Assembly: GCA_965242535.1 (NCBI GenBank)
Contig: OZ251458.1
Span: 4,588,001-4,652,000, forward strand
DNA: 64,000 nucleotides
Direction: 5' to 3'
DNA from: VXRD01 sp965242535
GTDB taxonomy: Bacteria; Latescibacterota; UBA2968
Shown here: positions 8,925 through 17,800 of the stretch, in pieces
How positions within the stretch are numbered: position 1 is the first letter of the stretch
Layout: every line of letters begins with the position of its first letter
Translations under genes and position numbers: made by a program
Notes under the pieces: generated by a model
The model's input: only the letters and a program-made list of their open reading frames with translations
Told to the model about the DNA's origin: nothing
Database searches by the model: none

Positions 8925-9947
8925 CTACTCTCGGTTGAAGTCCAACCGCAAACTCACTTGATCATAGCGCCGCGTTGATATGGGCGTCATCCAAAGAGAA
9001 GATGGCAGGCCCCGACCGTGGGGAAATAGGATTTGACCGTATTGAAAGAGCCGCATAGGCCATAGATCTTTCCGAAAGCGGCGATACGCTTTCCAAGTTT
9101 CACCATCTGTCGTCCCCCACAGGACGACATCCCGACAGGAATTGACTCGACTCGGTTCACAGGCGGTAGAAAAAAACATCCGCGCCCCGACCTGATAGCC
9201 ATAAAAGACCGAGCCTTCGACTTGCTGAAGCGACTCGAGCTTACGCGTTGCGCGCTCCCACCGGTAGAGATGATTCACTTCGAGCGGCGTATCCGAACCA
9301 AAATAGACATATCTCGGCGTGAATAAGGGTTGCACGATGCGTACTTGTTGGCTACCTGCCAAGATGCGGTGTAGCGAACGAAAATGATCTGTCGTCATCC
9401 ACAGGCCGACTTCCGAATCCGCATCTCCAGTCGTCACCCACACCGCATTCGCATATCGATCGTAAAACACCCCGTGAATATGCCGGACGCCGCAGAAGGT
9501 GTACACAGGTCGCCAGTGCCGCCCGCCATCCTCACTGCCAAAAATATGTACTGGATGCCGGGCTGGATTGTTTCGGTATTCGCCATAGTACAGCCGTAAA
9601 GCGTCAGACGCGCAGAGCGCGAGTGGTCGAGAACCACACACGGGTGTCTGTTCCGGAAGCAACGCTTTTTGCTGTAGATCGTATAGATAGATACGGCCAT
9701 ACGCAACGATGACCAAGTGTCGTTCTTCAAGGCAGACGACGTGATGGACCATCGCCCGAAATAGCCGCCGCGTTAGAAGTGAAAATGTACGCGCCCGAAG
9801 TGTTAAGGGCAGTGGCAAGGTGCAGATGTGTTGCCAGTTATCTCCGTTGTCGTGGCTCATATAGAGCTGATTGCGACGCGACGCTATGACCGAGCGACCC
9901 GATACGCAATGCACCCGTCCACGGAAACGGGCAGTCACCTTACACAT
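8925..9947 (-). CDS. Asp-box (BNR) beta-propeller-like protein of unknown role
   Basis: At least three Asp-box repeats are visible in the 340 residues: SHDNGDNW, SEDGGRHW and TTDGETW, spaced as in six-bladed sialidase-type propellers. There is no signal peptide and no obvious catalytic set of a sialidase, so a glycan-binding or scaffolding role is as likely as hydrolysis. The start is taken as ATG 9945-9947, which has AGCGGGGAT upstream and overlaps the end of the preceding GT4 gene by eight bases. Its function in polysaccharide assembly is inferred only from position. Confidence 0.6.
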   Translation of the reverse strand: MCKVTARFRGRVHCVSGRSVIASRRNQLYMSHDNGDNWQHICTLPLPLTLRARTFSLLTRRLFRAMVHHVVCLEERHLVIVAYGRIYLYDLQQKALLPEQTPVCGSRPLALCASDALRLYYGEYRNNPARHPVHIFGSEDGGRHWRPVYTFCGVRHIHGVFYDRYANAVWVTTGDADSEVGLWMTTDHFRSLHRILAGSQQVRIVQPLFTPRYVYFGSDTPLEVNHLYRWERATRKLESLQQVEGSVFYGYQVGARMFFSTACEPSRVNSCRDVVLWGTTDGETWKAYRRFRKDLWPMRLFQYGQILFPHGRGLPSSLWMTPISTRRYDQVSLRLDFNRE

Positions 9948-11109
9948 GACCATATCCCCGCTCTGCCAAATGCGCCATAAGACGGGATACGCGCTGTTGC
10001 CAAGTGTGATGCGTTCGCACCTCGCGCAGAGCACGCTGTGCTAAAAATTTGGCTCGGTCGGGATGATCGATGAGATGGATCATGTGCCGGGCAAGCGTTG
10101 TCGCATCGCCTATAGAGTAAGTCAAGCCGCATTCATCATCGCCCAAGATCGACTTTACCTGAGGAATTCGCGCAGCGATAAACGGCTTTCCAGACGCCAT
10201 GTACTCATAGATTTTAATGGGGTCTATAGCCGCTTGCGCGGCGGAAGCCGTATGAATTAGAAGATCGAGGCTTTTTAGAATGCGCGGCATGGCGGCAAAG
10301 GGTTGTGAGCCGTGAAAATGAATCTCCGCACACACAGCTGCTCGTCGCTGGAGCACCGAGCGTTGGGGGCCATCCCCAAATATGTGCAACATCACCTCTG
10401 GCCGGTTTCGATGGACTTCAATAAAAGCATCTATCAAGGTCTCTATCCCGCACCCCGGTTTCAGAGTTCCTGCAAAGCCAATATGTGTACCCGATGCAGC
10501 GATACCCAAAGGCGCGGGCGTAGCCCGTACAAAACGCTCGACGTCAACGGCGTTGGGTAGAACCAAAATGCGTTTCCGAAGTTTTGGGCCAAATAGTTGC
10601 AGCAACTGTTCGCGCAAGATGTCAGACACACAGACAACGACATCCGCCGCCCGTAAAGCCCCCACCTCAGCCCACTTAAGCCAGGCGTACTGTTGTGCGG
10701 CTACGCTGTTCACTTCCAAAACCAAAGGGGTTTGGCGCAACCGGGCTTTCAGCACGGGGATCCAAGGCGCAAAACGAGTTGAGTAGCGAACATAGATAAA
10801 ATCCGGGTGATACAGGTTGGCGAAACGGCTCGCCTCTCTCTGTAGGCGCCATCGCCAGTACAAGTGTCTTCCGACAAAACGCGAATTCATCGCACGGACA
10901 TGCAATTTACAACTCGGCACCACAGATGAAGGCGGGGATTCCTCGGATAGAATATCGAGTGTATAGCCAGCCCGTATCAATCCGTGCACCATGCCGTAGA
11001 AATGTGCAATATGCCCCCCAGCACCACCAAATTGAGAGAAAAATCTGGGAATGGGCAACGCGTAAAGAGCACATCTACGAGGGCGATCAAACGCTTTTCT
11101 ATGGGACAT
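9940..11109 (-). CDS. GT4-family glycosyltransferase
   Basis: This 389-residue GT-B glycosyltransferase has a glycine-rich N-terminal FGGAGGHIAHF motif, LVLEVNS and VCVSDILREQL segments, then the C-terminal GT1 fold with GFAGTLKPGCG, IFGDGPQRS and the nucleotide-binding IKIYEYMASGKPFIA (E-x7-E type). The start is ATG 11107-11109, preceded by GAGAA; the frame remains open upstream but passes into the decayed asparagine synthetase region. It belongs to the minus-strand polysaccharide operon and overlaps the Asp-box gene downstream. Confidence 0.85.
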   Translation of the reverse strand: MSHRKAFDRPRRCALYALPIPRFFSQFGGAGGHIAHFYGMVHGLIRAGYTLDILSEESPPSSVVPSCKLHVRAMNSRFVGRHLYWRWRLQREASRFANLYHPDFIYVRYSTRFAPWIPVLKARLRQTPLVLEVNSVAAQQYAWLKWAEVGALRAADVVVCVSDILREQLLQLFGPKLRKRILVLPNAVDVERFVRATPAPLGIAASGTHIGFAGTLKPGCGIETLIDAFIEVHRNRPEVMLHIFGDGPQRSVLQRRAAVCAEIHFHGSQPFAAMPRILKSLDLLIHTASAAQAAIDPIKIYEYMASGKPFIAARIPQVKSILGDDECGLTYSIGDATTLARHMIHLIDHPDRAKFLAQRALREVRTHHTWQQRVSRLMAHLAERGYGHV

Positions 11110-11209
11110 AGGGTTCTCGAATATCGCATCCAAACAACACGACGATCGCATTTTTGAGATGGCGTCGCGTAAAAGGGCACCTGCTCGCGGGCGCAACATA
11201 ACGAACGGG

Positions 11210-11445
11210 TTAGATGGCTCGCCGATCGAGAATATTGCGGCACCACAATTCCAGAGTCAGCCACCGAAAGATCTGGTCGCTCATATCCACCTGGCCCGAT
11301 ACGTGGCGACGCAACGCCCTTTACGCCGCGCCAGATCCCAGACGCATCGGGCTCGGTGCGGCATCGTGCGGATCATTGCCGCCAATTCCCGTTCGGTGAC
11401 GGACGGTTCACCGGTATAGTCGTAAATACCTGCTATCCCGCACAT
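11210..11445 (-). pseudogene. Asparagine synthetase (AsnB-type) reduced to its two ends
   Basis: Reading from 11445, the frame begins MCGIAGIYDYTGEP with the N-terminal nucleophile Cys2 of class II glutamine amidotransferases, and continues to MIRTMPHR. A frame shift then gives PDASGIW, the next family motif. Shortly after, from 11284 in another frame, comes QIFRWLTLELWCRNILD and a TAA, which matches the typical C-terminus of AsnB proteins. More than 500 residues normally lie between these ends, so an internal deletion with frameshifts has destroyed the gene. AsnB homologues are frequent in exopolysaccharide loci, so this was probably once a working member. Confidence 0.8.
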
Positions 11446-11452
11446 GACCGAA

Positions 11453-12988
11453 CTATCGCCTCCCCAGTCGACGCCAACCCATCTGCCACATTTGATCGAA
11501 GACTGCCCGAAATTCCCGATCCACGAGCCGGGTAGCAAATAATGCTGCAATAAACAACGCGGGGGCGACTGCGGCGATTGCAACGACATCTCCAATCATT
11601 CCCCTGCTATTGAGCCACTGCACCATCAAATAACCTAGGCCAAACACGGGCAATCCAACGAGCCACGGGCGCAGAAACACGCCGATCGTCTGACGCAGAC
11701 ACCCTCTTCCATTCACCTTGGTACAAAGCCAAGTAACCGTTGGAATGCTGATCGACCACATCGCCAGACTGGCGATTGCCACCCCGACCGCCTGCCCTTG
11801 CTCGGCACCAAACCAGAACGCGGGCAACGACAGCAACATCTGTACACCTTGCCAAATGAGTAGCACCTGAAAACGACGCTGCGATTTTAGACAGGCCATG
11901 CTCAGACTAGAGGCAAAATAGAAGGCCTGCATCACACTCAATATCTGAAAGACCGGAATGGCCGGTTGCCACTTTGACGCCAAAACCAAGTCGAAAAATG
12001 GCTCGGCAAACGCGACTTGTAGAAGCGCGATCGGAACGCACACTGCCCCAAGCACCCTTTGTGTGCGAAGAAATCCCTCAACCTGCCGCGCCGGTTGCTG
12101 TTGCAATTCTCCCAGGAACGATTGCAAGACCATCCCGATCCTACCCGCGATTACCACATTTACCTGCGTCGCAAGCAAAAAGGCAAATCCAAAAAGCCCG
12201 GTTTGATATTCTCCGGCAACATACCCTAGAACGGCTATCTCAGTATATACCAAGGCACTGTGGATATATTGGGCCCCCGCCCCCGGGAAGTAGGTATACA
12301 TGAGCACGCGGGCAAGTCTTCGGTGAAAGCGGCTGGCACCGCGAACCGAACCCACACGCACATAACATACCGATCTCGCTGTTTCATTGAGCATCTGGGG
12401 CACGACCAAGGCCGCCGCACGGCCACCGATGACCGCGCATCCAACCGAGAGCAAAGTCGCCACCAACTGAAAGAGTCCATCGATCACGGCGATTCGGCGA
12501 AATTCGAACTTCTGCCGGAGATTCGACATAGGCACCGCGGCAATCGCCTTACAGAACGGACGAATTGCAAGCGCGACCAAAAGACCGCCGAGCCACATGG
12601 GGGGATAGGTGTCGTACACCCATAACGCAACGGGTATTGCAATTAGCGTAAGGGACGCGCTGATCGCAGCGAGCCCGAGGGCGAGACGCCGGGCGGTTAG
12701 TGCCAGAAGTTGAAGATGCCGAGGATAGGCGATCAGCACATCACCCATGACTTCTGGCGGAAAGACCCAAACGAACGTCGCTATGGCAAAGGCGGTCGTC
12801 GCTAAACCATAGTCCTCTGGAAAAAGAAAAAATGCGATGAGAAGCGTCGCGCCAGCGGTAATGAGTTTGTTCAGAAATCCTTGCGTCGAAATCCAGAACG
12901 CCCCGCTCAACGCCGGCCCCATCAATGACTTTGGGGCAACAATTTCGGGACTGTGAGAGTTGTTCATTGCAGTTGTTGGTTGCGTCAC
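11453..12988 (-). CDS. Polysaccharide flippase (Wzx/MOP superfamily)
   Basis: This 511-residue protein is almost wholly hydrophobic, with about 12-14 predicted membrane segments and the N-terminal GAFWISTQGFLNKLITAGATL pattern of MOP-family lipopolysaccharide translocases. The central region has NLRQKFEFRRIAVIDG, a loop typical of this family. It would flip the lipid-linked repeat unit across the inner membrane. The start is a GTG at 12986-12988; an ATG 21 bases downstream is an alternative. It sits between the two O-antigen ligase-like genes and the glycosyltransferases. Confidence 0.85.
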   Translation of the reverse strand: MTQPTTAMNNSHSPEIVAPKSLMGPALSGAFWISTQGFLNKLITAGATLLIAFFLFPEDYGLATTAFAIATFVWVFPPEVMGDVLIAYPRHLQLLALTARRLALGLAAISASLTLIAIPVALWVYDTYPPMWLGGLLVALAIRPFCKAIAAVPMSNLRQKFEFRRIAVIDGLFQLVATLLSVGCAVIGGRAAALVVPQMLNETARSVCYVRVGSVRGASRFHRRLARVLMYTYFPGAGAQYIHSALVYTEIAVLGYVAGEYQTGLFGFAFLLATQVNVVIAGRIGMVLQSFLGELQQQPARQVEGFLRTQRVLGAVCVPIALLQVAFAEPFFDLVLASKWQPAIPVFQILSVMQAFYFASSLSMACLKSQRRFQVLLIWQGVQMLLSLPAFWFGAEQGQAVGVAIASLAMWSISIPTVTWLCTKVNGRGCLRQTIGVFLRPWLVGLPVFGLGYLMVQWLNSRGMIGDVVAIAAVAPALFIAALFATRLVDREFRAVFDQMWQMGWRRLGRR

Positions 12989-13044
12989 TGATCATTGTCC
13001 AAAGCGCGTCGGCGTCTCGGTATCATCGCTCCTGCTTACATAAA

Positions 13045-14331
13045 TCAGGTCAGATGACCAAATCGCCGGCGATAGAACCCCCAAATAATTCCCACGGCAG
13101 CCCACCAAATAGCCGAGGGCTGAAACGATCCAATAAGGGTACTAGGCTCGAACATCGATATGGAGATTCCCACTATCACCATGAGACCCGATGCAGTGAC
13201 TAATCCTCTATCAACCCTATTTCTCTTCAGCTTTTTGAATATTCGCGCCGCACGCGCCAAAACAAGACTGATCATACCAAAAAACCACATGGGCATAAAA
13301 ATTCCAAACTCAACCGCCCACTTGAGCCAAACATTGTGAATCCGCAACAGTTTGTCCCCCCACACCCCCCCAATTATTCGTATCTGATCGATCCCAGACC
13401 CAAAAAACGGTTGTTTTTGGATATTCTCGATGGCAATGGCATAGGTGTATATTCTACTACTAGAAAAAAAATCCAGATCATACAATGTCCATTCCTGTGG
13501 TATTCGGGACCAACGAAACCTAGCTTTCCAAAATTGGGAAAAAGAGACAGAAAAGACAGAAAAGACAGCGATAGACACGGCGATGCCCAAGGCGATTAGC
13601 CTTTGCCGTAGAGTCAGAATCCGTGATCCCAATGTAATGAACGATGCCAACATACCAGCGCGTCCATCACTTACTAACTGTGCAGAAAAAATGCATCCAG
13701 CCATTGTGGTGCAGAGGATTTGTCGAAAAACTGAATTTTTGTCGGACCTTGCCCAAAATAGAAATACCGCGATCGGCAGGTAGAATGCCAACCCATTTGA
13801 CCATCCCGTACTGCGGGCACCGAATCCCGTATAAGAAAAATCATAGCCTAAGTCTCCGACCGCGTCTCCGACCGCTTGAACGGATAAAGGTGCTCGCCAG
13901 TCCGGTAGTTTGGTGAACTTATGCACTACGGGAAATGCAGCGAGAAAAGAAATGATCACAACAGCGCGACAAAAAATCAATGCTACATCGGCCCCTTGCC
14001 GGGTGAGGTTGAAGAAACACCACATAAACCCCGCACCCATCATAATATCTACGACGAATGCGTTGGCAACTGACGTTTCCGTAGCTTGAACAAGTCCTGT
14101 GGCAGAGAGAACTATCAATGCCAAAAACCCCATCGGACCCCATGGCTCTTTTGGAAGATAGATTTTGCCTCCGGCCATTATTCGGAGGAGCATCATCCCG
14201 ACAGGGACGACCAAAAGGATTATCTTGGTCGCATTTACAACGGATTGAGGCACGCCCGGTAGCCAATAGACTGGTGCAGTGCCCAAATATAGACTTAGAC
14301 ACCACGATTCGAGTGCAAACTTACGTGCCAT
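13045..14331 (-). CDS. O-antigen ligase/polymerase-like membrane protein (first of two)
   Basis: This 428-residue polytopic protein has roughly 10-12 membrane segments and a large periplasmic loop. The Wzy_C/RfaL region carries SDGRAGMLASF and the later HNVWLKWAVEFG, where the conserved loop His of this superfamily is expected. It may polymerise repeat units or transfer the polymer to an acceptor. GGTGAG lies 8 bases ahead of ATG 14331. It is followed 56 bases later by the flippase gene. Confidence 0.78.
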   Translation of the reverse strand: MARKFALESWCLSLYLGTAPVYWLPGVPQSVVNATKIILLVVPVGMMLLRIMAGGKIYLPKEPWGPMGFLALIVLSATGLVQATETSVANAFVVDIMMGAGFMWCFFNLTRQGADVALIFCRAVVIISFLAAFPVVHKFTKLPDWRAPLSVQAVGDAVGDLGYDFSYTGFGARSTGWSNGLAFYLPIAVFLFWARSDKNSVFRQILCTTMAGCIFSAQLVSDGRAGMLASFITLGSRILTLRQRLIALGIAVSIAVFSVFSVSFSQFWKARFRWSRIPQEWTLYDLDFFSSSRIYTYAIAIENIQKQPFFGSGIDQIRIIGGVWGDKLLRIHNVWLKWAVEFGIFMPMWFFGMISLVLARAARIFKKLKRNRVDRGLVTASGLMVIVGISISMFEPSTLIGSFQPSAIWWAAVGIIWGFYRRRFGHLT

Positions 14332-14372
14332 AAAATTATCTCACCGAGAAGTATCGGAAATTCCTATTTTTT

Positions 14373-15716
14373 TTAGGTCCTCAAACGGTCATGGGCAAGG
14401 CTACAAGCTGTCCCGAGCAGGCTCCAAAAGAGAATTCTCGTCGTTGGTTGGTTCAGACCATCCCAAGCCAGAATTTGCAACAAAAAACCGCATACCCCGA
14501 TGAAAATTGCCAGCAACGCGAACCGTTGCTGACGATTTTGCGTTACACTGAAAACGCGGCGGAAATCGCCAAGACGCTTGTACCAAAAAAACAGCATTGC
14601 CCATAGACTGACCAACCCCGTCTCGGTCACCAACATAAGATACATATTTTCCGTCGTGTATCCGTGAGATTCGATCCCAGTAGCGAGGAAGGTTCCTTGG
14701 TACCGCTCGACAAAAATCCGCGTAAAATTTCCGAATCCCAGCCCCAACAGTGGCTGATTGGCGATCTCGGACGCCGCGATCTCAAACAGCTTTAATCGCC
14801 CTCTGATATTGTCCTCATCAAGCGAAGTGGCCCCAATCCTGTTTCCGATGTACTCCACTGTTTGAGTTGTCTTTTCAACCGAAAAAAAACTGACAGCAGA
14901 TGTCTTCAGCAAAATTAACACAGCGATCCCAACACCTATCTGAATGCCCCTTTTCGCGGCCCTGCGCCGGTGCCTACTTAAGCCAAGCCCCAACGCGGTC
15001 ATAAAAATAACGGCGATCCACGCGCTCCGAGCAACCGTCAGAATCAGACTTATCGCCGTTGCCATAACCCCGATCAAAAGTAAGACTCGACGTAGGCCAG
15101 CACTGGTCCAAAAAGCCTCATTGACTAAAGTCGGGACGGTCAAACAGATAAATCCGCCCAAAAATAATGGATTGCCGAGAGTCGAAGATAGCCTATACCA
15201 TCTGCTATAATAATGAGTCGCATCGTACCATCGGCCCCAAGGGAAATCCGTGTTGACGAGGTACGAAACGACGCCATAGATGGCAACGCACCCGCTGAAC
15301 CAAGCGATCCAGCGCAGAATTTTGTACAGGGTAGCGGCATCAAAACTTTGCGCGATGTAAAACATGCTTATGCCCGTCACCGAGTAGTAGAAGAGCTTGA
15401 CCGCGCCGATCCCGGGGTACTTAGCTCCGATCAGGCTGAGGCAACAAAAGAGGAGATAGACCCCCATCGCCCAATCCGTTTTATCCAGCATTCCGCGCCA
15501 CTGTCGGGTAGCGATCGACCGCGTCGCCGCGAGCAATAGGCATAACAGAAAGGGCAAATACTTAAAAAAAGAGAACGAAATCCTTTCCAGCGACAGCGGT
15601 TGCAGGTAGTAGAAAGGCACGAGGGAGATATAGCCCAAGAGCAGTACAAAAATCCAATAGGACGTCCTGTCTGCCCCTGCGACAATAACCCTGCTCTGTA
15701 ATGCTTTCGAGAACAT
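14373..15716 (-). CDS. O-antigen ligase/polymerase-like membrane protein (second)
   Basis: This 447-residue polytopic protein has the Wzy_C hallmarks TVARSAWIAVIF, GLGFGNFTRIF and TENMYLMLVTETG. With the adjacent paralogue, the locus has two members of the family; one is likely the polymerase and the other a ligase, but sequence alone does not say which. ATG 15714-15716 is preceded by GAGGAA at a somewhat long distance; an upstream in-frame start would add 23 residues. It is the first gene of the minus-strand polysaccharide run. Confidence 0.8.
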   Translation of the reverse strand: MFSKALQSRVIVAGADRTSYWIFVLLLGYISLVPFYYLQPLSLERISFSFFKYLPFLLCLLLAATRSIATRQWRGMLDKTDWAMGVYLLFCCLSLIGAKYPGIGAVKLFYYSVTGISMFYIAQSFDAATLYKILRWIAWFSGCVAIYGVVSYLVNTDFPWGRWYDATHYYSRWYRLSSTLGNPLFLGGFICLTVPTLVNEAFWTSAGLRRVLLLIGVMATAISLILTVARSAWIAVIFMTALGLGLSRHRRRAAKRGIQIGVGIAVLILLKTSAVSFFSVEKTTQTVEYIGNRIGATSLDEDNIRGRLKLFEIAASEIANQPLLGLGFGNFTRIFVERYQGTFLATGIESHGYTTENMYLMLVTETGLVSLWAMLFFWYKRLGDFRRVFSVTQNRQQRFALLAIFIGVCGFLLQILAWDGLNQPTTRILFWSLLGTACSLAHDRLRT

Positions 15717-15814
15717 CTCTACGAGTTCCTCTTTGCGCGCCCGATCTTCGCAGAGGGCGGCCCGATGGGTCGCCGTTGAACGCAATCTCCCAAACGCACG
15801 CTGAACATCTGTTT

Positions 15815-16564
15815 TTAGCTGTTCTCCCCGACGAGAAGGGTATGGACATCGGCATCGTCCGCACGCGCTTGGTCTCGGGGATGGATGCGATAGCCGGCGA
15901 CGACAGCCATGGCATCTCGTTGAAAGACGACGCTTAAGGCATCGGCGGACTGACGCACGCGATCGATGTCGCGCTGACCGATGTCATTGGACACTTCGAC
16001 AGCCACCCATACCACAGCGCGATCATCTTTGCGCTGGGCGCGAAGAATGAGGTCCGTTTCACTGATCCGGGTTTCCTGCGGGTCCGTGATGATGCCCTCG
16101 TCAAAGGCTTTTTCAACCGGCTCGAAAAGTTCAGAGCGGGTGTCTTGCACAGGGCTTTGCATCATCCGCGCCCTGCGAAGGCTGAACCGCTGGCTGAGAA
16201 GGGAGCGAATCCTTCTGTGGAGTTTCATTTCCAAAACATCTCCCTTGAGTTCGGCGACATCGACTTTGAGTTCGGCGACATCGACTTTGAGTTCGGCGAC
16301 ATCGACTTTGAGTTCGGCGACATCGACTTTGAGTTCGGCGACATCGACTTTGAGCACTGCAACATCGGCTTTGAGCACTGCAACATCGGCTTTGAGTTCG
16401 GCGATGTCGGCTTCGACGCGCTCCAAGCGTATGGGTATGCCGAGAAATTCGTTGGTGAGCAACGCGCGCAACAAGAGGGTCTGCGCGTCGGGATTGGCCC
16501 GAAGCTCTTCGATGATGCGAGCGACCAGAGATTCGGGATTGAGTTTTGGGGCTTTCGTCGTCAT
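15815..16564 (-). CDS. Heptad-repeat coiled-coil protein with C-terminal nuclease-like domain
   Basis: Residues about 50-110 consist of near-perfect seven-residue repeats (VAELKVD and variants), a textbook parallel coiled coil. The C-terminal half (about 150-249) has ISETDLILRAQRK and then VVWVAVEVSNDIGQRDIDR, the order of acidic Asp, then Glu-x-Ser/Lys, then Asp-Val/Ile-x-Arg seen in PD-(D/E)XK-like DUF3782 proteins of cyanobacteria and relatives. The usual Lys of the ExK motif is Ser here, so catalysis is doubtful. Role unknown. Repeat number is probably variable because the DNA units are nearly identical. Confidence 0.65.
   Translation of the reverse strand: MTTKAPKLNPESLVARIIEELRANPDAQTLLLRALLTNEFLGIPIRLERVEADIAELKADVAVLKADVAVLKVDVAELKVDVAELKVDVAELKVDVAELKVDVAELKGDVLEMKLHRRIRSLLSQRFSLRRARMMQSPVQDTRSELFEPVEKAFDEGIITDPQETRISETDLILRAQRKDDRAVVWVAVEVSNDIGQRDIDRVRQSADALSVVFQRDAMAVVAGYRIHPRDQARADDADVHTLLVGENS
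16247..16410. repeat. 21-bp tandem repeat encoding coiled-coil heptads
   Basis: About eight units of 21 bases, each encoding one heptad. The four or five central units are identical at DNA level (gagttcggcgacatcgac plus ttt), while the outer ones diverge (cactgcaacatcggc type). The central identity points to recent slippage or unequal exchange in frame. Confidence 0.95.
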
Positions 16565-16679
16565 TTTTTCATTCCGTTCGATGTTGAAGCCTCTGCCATC
16601 TGCCTCGGTGTGGGGCGCGAAGTATTTCTGACGCGCTCAAAAAAATATACGAATGCAACGGGTTATGGTCAAGCGGGTT

Positions 16680-17654
16680 TTACCGATGCACGGCGCGTGC
16701 CGCTGCTTTTAACACGTCGATCCCCGCGCCGATTTTGGATGTGTTTTCCCCGAGATATCGCCGCCATGTCTTTGCACCCGGCACGCCGGTAAACAAGCCC
16801 GTGAGATGCCGCGCGATGTGATGCAATCGAACGCCTCGCGCGAGTTGATCGGACACGTAGGGCAAAAACGCCTGCAAAATCTCGTGCCGAGACGGTATGG
16901 GACGCGCCGCACCGAAAAACCGCCGGTCCACATCGCAGAGAAAATAGGGATTTGAATAGGCTTCTCGCCCGATCATCACCCCATCGACGTGTGCCAAATG
17001 CGCGGCGGCCGCGTCGAGGGAGGTAATCCCGCCATTGATCACCACTTCCAAATGTGAAAACTCGCGCTTGATGCGATAGACCACATCGTAACACAAGGGC
17101 GGCACCTCCCGGTTTTGCTTTGGGCTCAACCCCCGAAGCCATGCTTTGCGCGCGTGAAACGCAAAAACCCGGCACCCGGATTCGCTGACCGTCTCGACAA
17201 AACGCGCCAATTCTTCATGGGAATCGCGATCATCGACGCCAATCCGCGTTTTCACGGTCACGGGAATCTGCACCGCGTCTCGCATGGCGGATATGCCGTC
17301 GCGCACCCGGTCGGGTTCTTTCATCAAACACGCGCCAAACCGCCCGGATTGCACGCGGTCGCTCGGGCACCCCACGTTCAGGTTGATCTCGTCATAGCCC
17401 CAGTCTTCCCCCACTTTGGCGCACAGCGCGAGTTCGGCCGGATCGCTACCGCCCAACTGCAAAGCTATGGGATGTTCAAACGCATCGAATGCCAACAAGC
17501 GCGCACGGTCGCCATAGATGACCGCGCCGGTGGCGACCATTTCGGTGTAGAGCAAAACGCGACGGGAGATCAGGCGCAAGAAATACCGCTCGTGTCGGTC
17601 CGTGCAATCCATCATCGGCGCGATGGAAAATCGCCTGCTGCTTTCAATAGCCAT
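16680..17654 (-). CDS. dusA: tRNA-dihydrouridine synthase (DusA type)
   Basis: This 324-residue FMN enzyme reduces uridine in the tRNA D-loop. Visible features: the N-terminal SIAPMMDCTDRHERYFLRL signature of DusA, QLGGSDP, the substrate loop NLNVGCPSDRVQSGRFGACLM with the catalytic Cys in GACLM (about C109), VKTRIGVDD, FHARKAWLRGLSPKQNR, and VINGGI plus DGVMIGREAYSNPY for the phosphate site. Length and motif order match DusA. It appears to be a single-gene unit between the coiled-coil gene and the TonB receptor. Confidence 0.95.
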   Translation of the reverse strand: MAIESSRRFSIAPMMDCTDRHERYFLRLISRRVLLYTEMVATGAVIYGDRARLLAFDAFEHPIALQLGGSDPAELALCAKVGEDWGYDEINLNVGCPSDRVQSGRFGACLMKEPDRVRDGISAMRDAVQIPVTVKTRIGVDDRDSHEELARFVETVSESGCRVFAFHARKAWLRGLSPKQNREVPPLCYDVVYRIKREFSHLEVVINGGITSLDAAAAHLAHVDGVMIGREAYSNPYFLCDVDRRFFGAARPIPSRHEILQAFLPYVSDQLARGVRLHHIARHLTGLFTGVPGAKTWRRYLGENTSKIGAGIDVLKAAARAVHR

Positions 17655-17685
17655 GCGAAAAATCCAGAATGCGAATTGCGAAGCT

Positions 17686-17720
17686 TTGAACTGGCTGTCG
17701 CCAGTTGTACCCCGCTACAT
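17686..17720 (+). repeat. Hairpin repeat C, copy 1
   Basis: A short palindrome with arms AACTGGC and GCCAGTT and loop tgtc, followed by the conserved tail GTACCCCGCT. Further copies lie at 20372-20406, 23557-23584, 46293-46331 and 46367-46398. This copy lies just downstream of the TonB receptor gene and the next lies inverted just upstream of it. Confidence 0.85.
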
Positions 17721-17800
17721 TTAGGCACAGGCGTAGCCTACGACGAAGCGGAGCGCGTAGCGGGGATAGGGGGTAGGTCTCGGGACGATCAAAACAACTT

